A stretch of 32,861 bases of DNA from CAUZFZ01 sp963579025 (lineage in GTDB: Bacteria; Planctomycetota; Planctomycetia; Planctomycetales; Planctomycetaceae), in assembly GCA_963579025.1 (NCBI GenBank), contig CAUZFZ010000124.1:1-32861 (forward strand), read 5' to 3'. The translations under genes and the position numbers were made by a program. Positions 31,652-32,861 of this stretch are shown piece after piece; position 1 is the first letter of the stretch, and each line of letters starts with the position of its first letter. The notes under the pieces are model-generated. The model was not told the origin of the DNA. It saw only the letters and a list, made by a program, of their open reading frames with translations, and searched no databases.

Positions 31652-32464
31652 ATGAGACTTCTGCCCACTACGATTTTCGTTGCGTCGTTCTTTGCCACCA
31701 GTCTCTTCAGGACTGATCGCCTCGCACAGGCTGCGGATGTGGCCGCCACTCTCGTGATTCCTCGCGTCGGCGTCTCGCAACGCCAGGACCTCACGGGCAA
31801 GCTCATTTCGCCTGGAGCTCCCGTCGTGCTCGTTCGTGCTGACATTGTGGACGCTCGCTGGTGGGTTCAGGAACATGCGGTCGTCGAGCCTGACGGCCGC
31901 TTTCGCGTTAGCGCCCGATTTGGAAATAATAAAACAAAACCGGGGACGCGATTCGATGTTGTTGTTCTCGTCGTGCCGAGTTCCGTCGAATTGGAGCAAT
32001 GGAAACCCGGTGACGTTCTGGAGAATCTGCCATCAACCGTTCCGCGTTCGCAGGAGATGACCGCCGTATACGAGTAGCACCGTAGCGACGTAGAAATCAT
32101 CGACGACGTTATTACATCGCCTCGTACGGGTACGTCGGTCGATCATCTTCATTCTGTCACTGGCGAGCTGAAGGAACATTTCCCCGTCGTCCTGGTTCGT
32201 TCATCAGTTCCGGGAAGTCCGTGGTGGGCCCAGTCGCCCGTCACCTTCGATTTCAAGACCAGGAAGTTTCGAGGTGACATCGTGCTTGGAAACAGCCGAA
32301 CGGCAGATGGCAGTCGTTTCCGAATCGTCGTCCTGGCTGTGAAGCGGCACGCAGATCTGCAGAATTATCGTGAGGGTACGCGATTCTCACAGCTTCCATC
32401 AGCCATTCCTCAATCCGAACAAGTCACAGTGGCACTTCGCGATCCTGACGCAGAGGTCAAGTAG
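31652..32464 (+). CDS. Secreted two-domain protein interrupted by an in-frame TAG
   Basis: From the ATG at 31652 (GGAGAG five bases upstream) a signal peptide is followed by domain 1, with DLTGKLISPGAPVVLVRADI, ARWWVQ, TRFDVVVLVVPSS and LENLPSTVPRSQEM. After a TAG at 32075-32077 the same frame continues to the TAG at 32462-32464 and encodes domain 2, a clear relative of domain 1: SVTGELKEHFPVVLVRSSVP, PWWAQSP, SRFRIVVLAVKRH and FSQLPSAIPQSEQV. The two domains thus form an internal duplication split by one amber codon. Domain 2 has no good start of its own. The product may be domain 1 only (141 residues), a readthrough protein of 270 residues, or a recent pseudogene. I do not recognise the family; it looks like a small beta-sandwich. 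Confidence 0.6.
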
Positions 32465-32757
32465 TGTTCACCGCCCGGACGCTGCTGTCGCGAGCTGCTG
32501 TTTGATTGCCCGCAGCGCTGACATCATCCCTCAGACAGCGTGAACATGACTCGCAACCTGAGTGGAATACCGCGGAACGACACGAACAGGCGTATTGACC
32601 TGTCTTTCGTTGATTGCAGTTTCCCCGTCGAGAATCGATGAGGGGAGTTCTTCCCGAGACTCCAGTCCTGTGAGCGAGGTTCCGGCCGGTGCCTCGCTAT
32701 GTGGGGCATCCGCGCTCAACTCAGCGTGCCACCGAGTCTCGTTCTCTGGACGCCGCA
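32465..32757. other. Intergenic region before the histidine kinase
   Basis: A minus-strand frame from a TTG at 32758 to 32531 (75 residues) contains ETAINERQVNTPVRVVPRYS and could be part of a real protein, but it has no ATG start and I cannot assign it. No other gene, repeat or terminator is supported. Confidence 0.3.
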
Positions 32758-32861
32758 ATGGACATCGACACGGGTGATACCGGTCAGCGGTTTATTGACA
32801 ATGTCGCGCACGAATTCCGGACTCCATTGGCCGTTGTCAAAAAATACGCGTCGTTGCTGGG
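32758..32861 (+). CDS. Sensor histidine kinase, N-terminal part (3' end outside window)
   Basis: The frame from the ATG at 32758 reads RFIDNVAHEFRTPLAVVKKY within the first ~30 residues. HEFRTP is the H-box of a HisKA dimerisation domain, whose histidine is autophosphorylated. The ATP-binding domain would follow beyond the window. No sensor domain precedes it: the frame is closed by a TGA at 32671-32673, and in-frame GTG codons at 32686 and 32701 would add at most about 24 residues. Either this is a soluble kinase with a very short N-terminus, or its upstream sensor part has been lost, which would match other truncations here. Confidence 0.65.
   Translation, partial: MDIDTGDTGQRFIDNVAHEFRTPLAVVKKYASLL

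Noticed and set aside
1..32861. CRISPR arrays, tRNA or rRNA genes
   Set aside because: No regularly spaced repeats, cloverleaf signatures or rRNA motifs were seen.

Overview
The window looks like a piece of a planctomycete chromosome. The evidence is the mix of families rather than any marker gene: a secreted formylglycine-type sulfatase next to an Asp-box sialidase-like protein, a DUF4838 protein, SGNH hydrolases, a sialate O-acetylesterase remnant, a PcfJ-domain protein, and an octaheme HAO-like cytochrome with a Rieske/cytochrome b pair. Everything here rests on reading the sequence and on remembered family features; no database search was possible.

Layout. (1) 1-2230, plus strand: the 3' end of an aminotransferase, then a chain of small enzymes joined by ATGA overlaps (remnant ORF, cupin, DJ-1/PfpI, frameshifted DUF4440), then a GNAT acetyltransferase. 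(2) 2313-6197, minus strand: an RNA-repair type operon of Hen1, two RlaP-type nucleotidyltransferases and a HEAT-repeat protein. No Pnkp is present. A PcfJ-domain gene (6475-7977) diverges from it. (3) 7978-8505: a gene-poor stretch ending in a tyrosine-recombinase remnant. (4) 8696-15560, plus strand: exported hydrolases, namely an esterase, an esterase/beta-lactamase fusion, a glycerophosphodiesterase, a sulfatase and a sialidase-like protein. (5) 15571-19316: SGNH hydrolases (one broken), a thioredoxin-like gene interrupted by an in-frame TGA that sits on a SECIS-like hairpin, an isochorismatase-like hydrolase and a truncated VOC gene. (6) 19222-23515: a truncated esterase, an intact DUF4838 protein and a damaged sialate O-acetylesterase. 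Both edges of this block are convergent gene-gene truncations. (7) 23481-26125: two universal stress proteins, a cytochrome c'-like protein and a ribosome hibernation factor. (8) 26308-30454, minus strand: a tight five-gene operon of Rieske protein, cytochrome b6/IV, globin, octaheme HAO-like cytochrome and a second globin. (9) 30658-32861: fragments of MobB and of a GltD-like oxidoreductase, a two-domain secreted protein split by an in-frame TAG, and the start of a histidine kinase.

The two strongest leads are the candidate selenoprotein at 17094-18461 and the Rieske/cyt b-globin-HAO-globin operon at 26308-30454. The operon looks like a quinone-linked nitric oxide or hydroxylamine module, next to genes typical of dormancy and low-oxygen stress. 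A third lead is the Hen1/RlaP/RlaP/HEAT cluster without Pnkp.

The window also holds an unusual number of broken genes (about ten remnants, frameshifts or premature stops). This could be real genome decay or rearrangement, or partly assembly and sequencing error. Any claim that depends on an in-frame stop should be weighed against that background.
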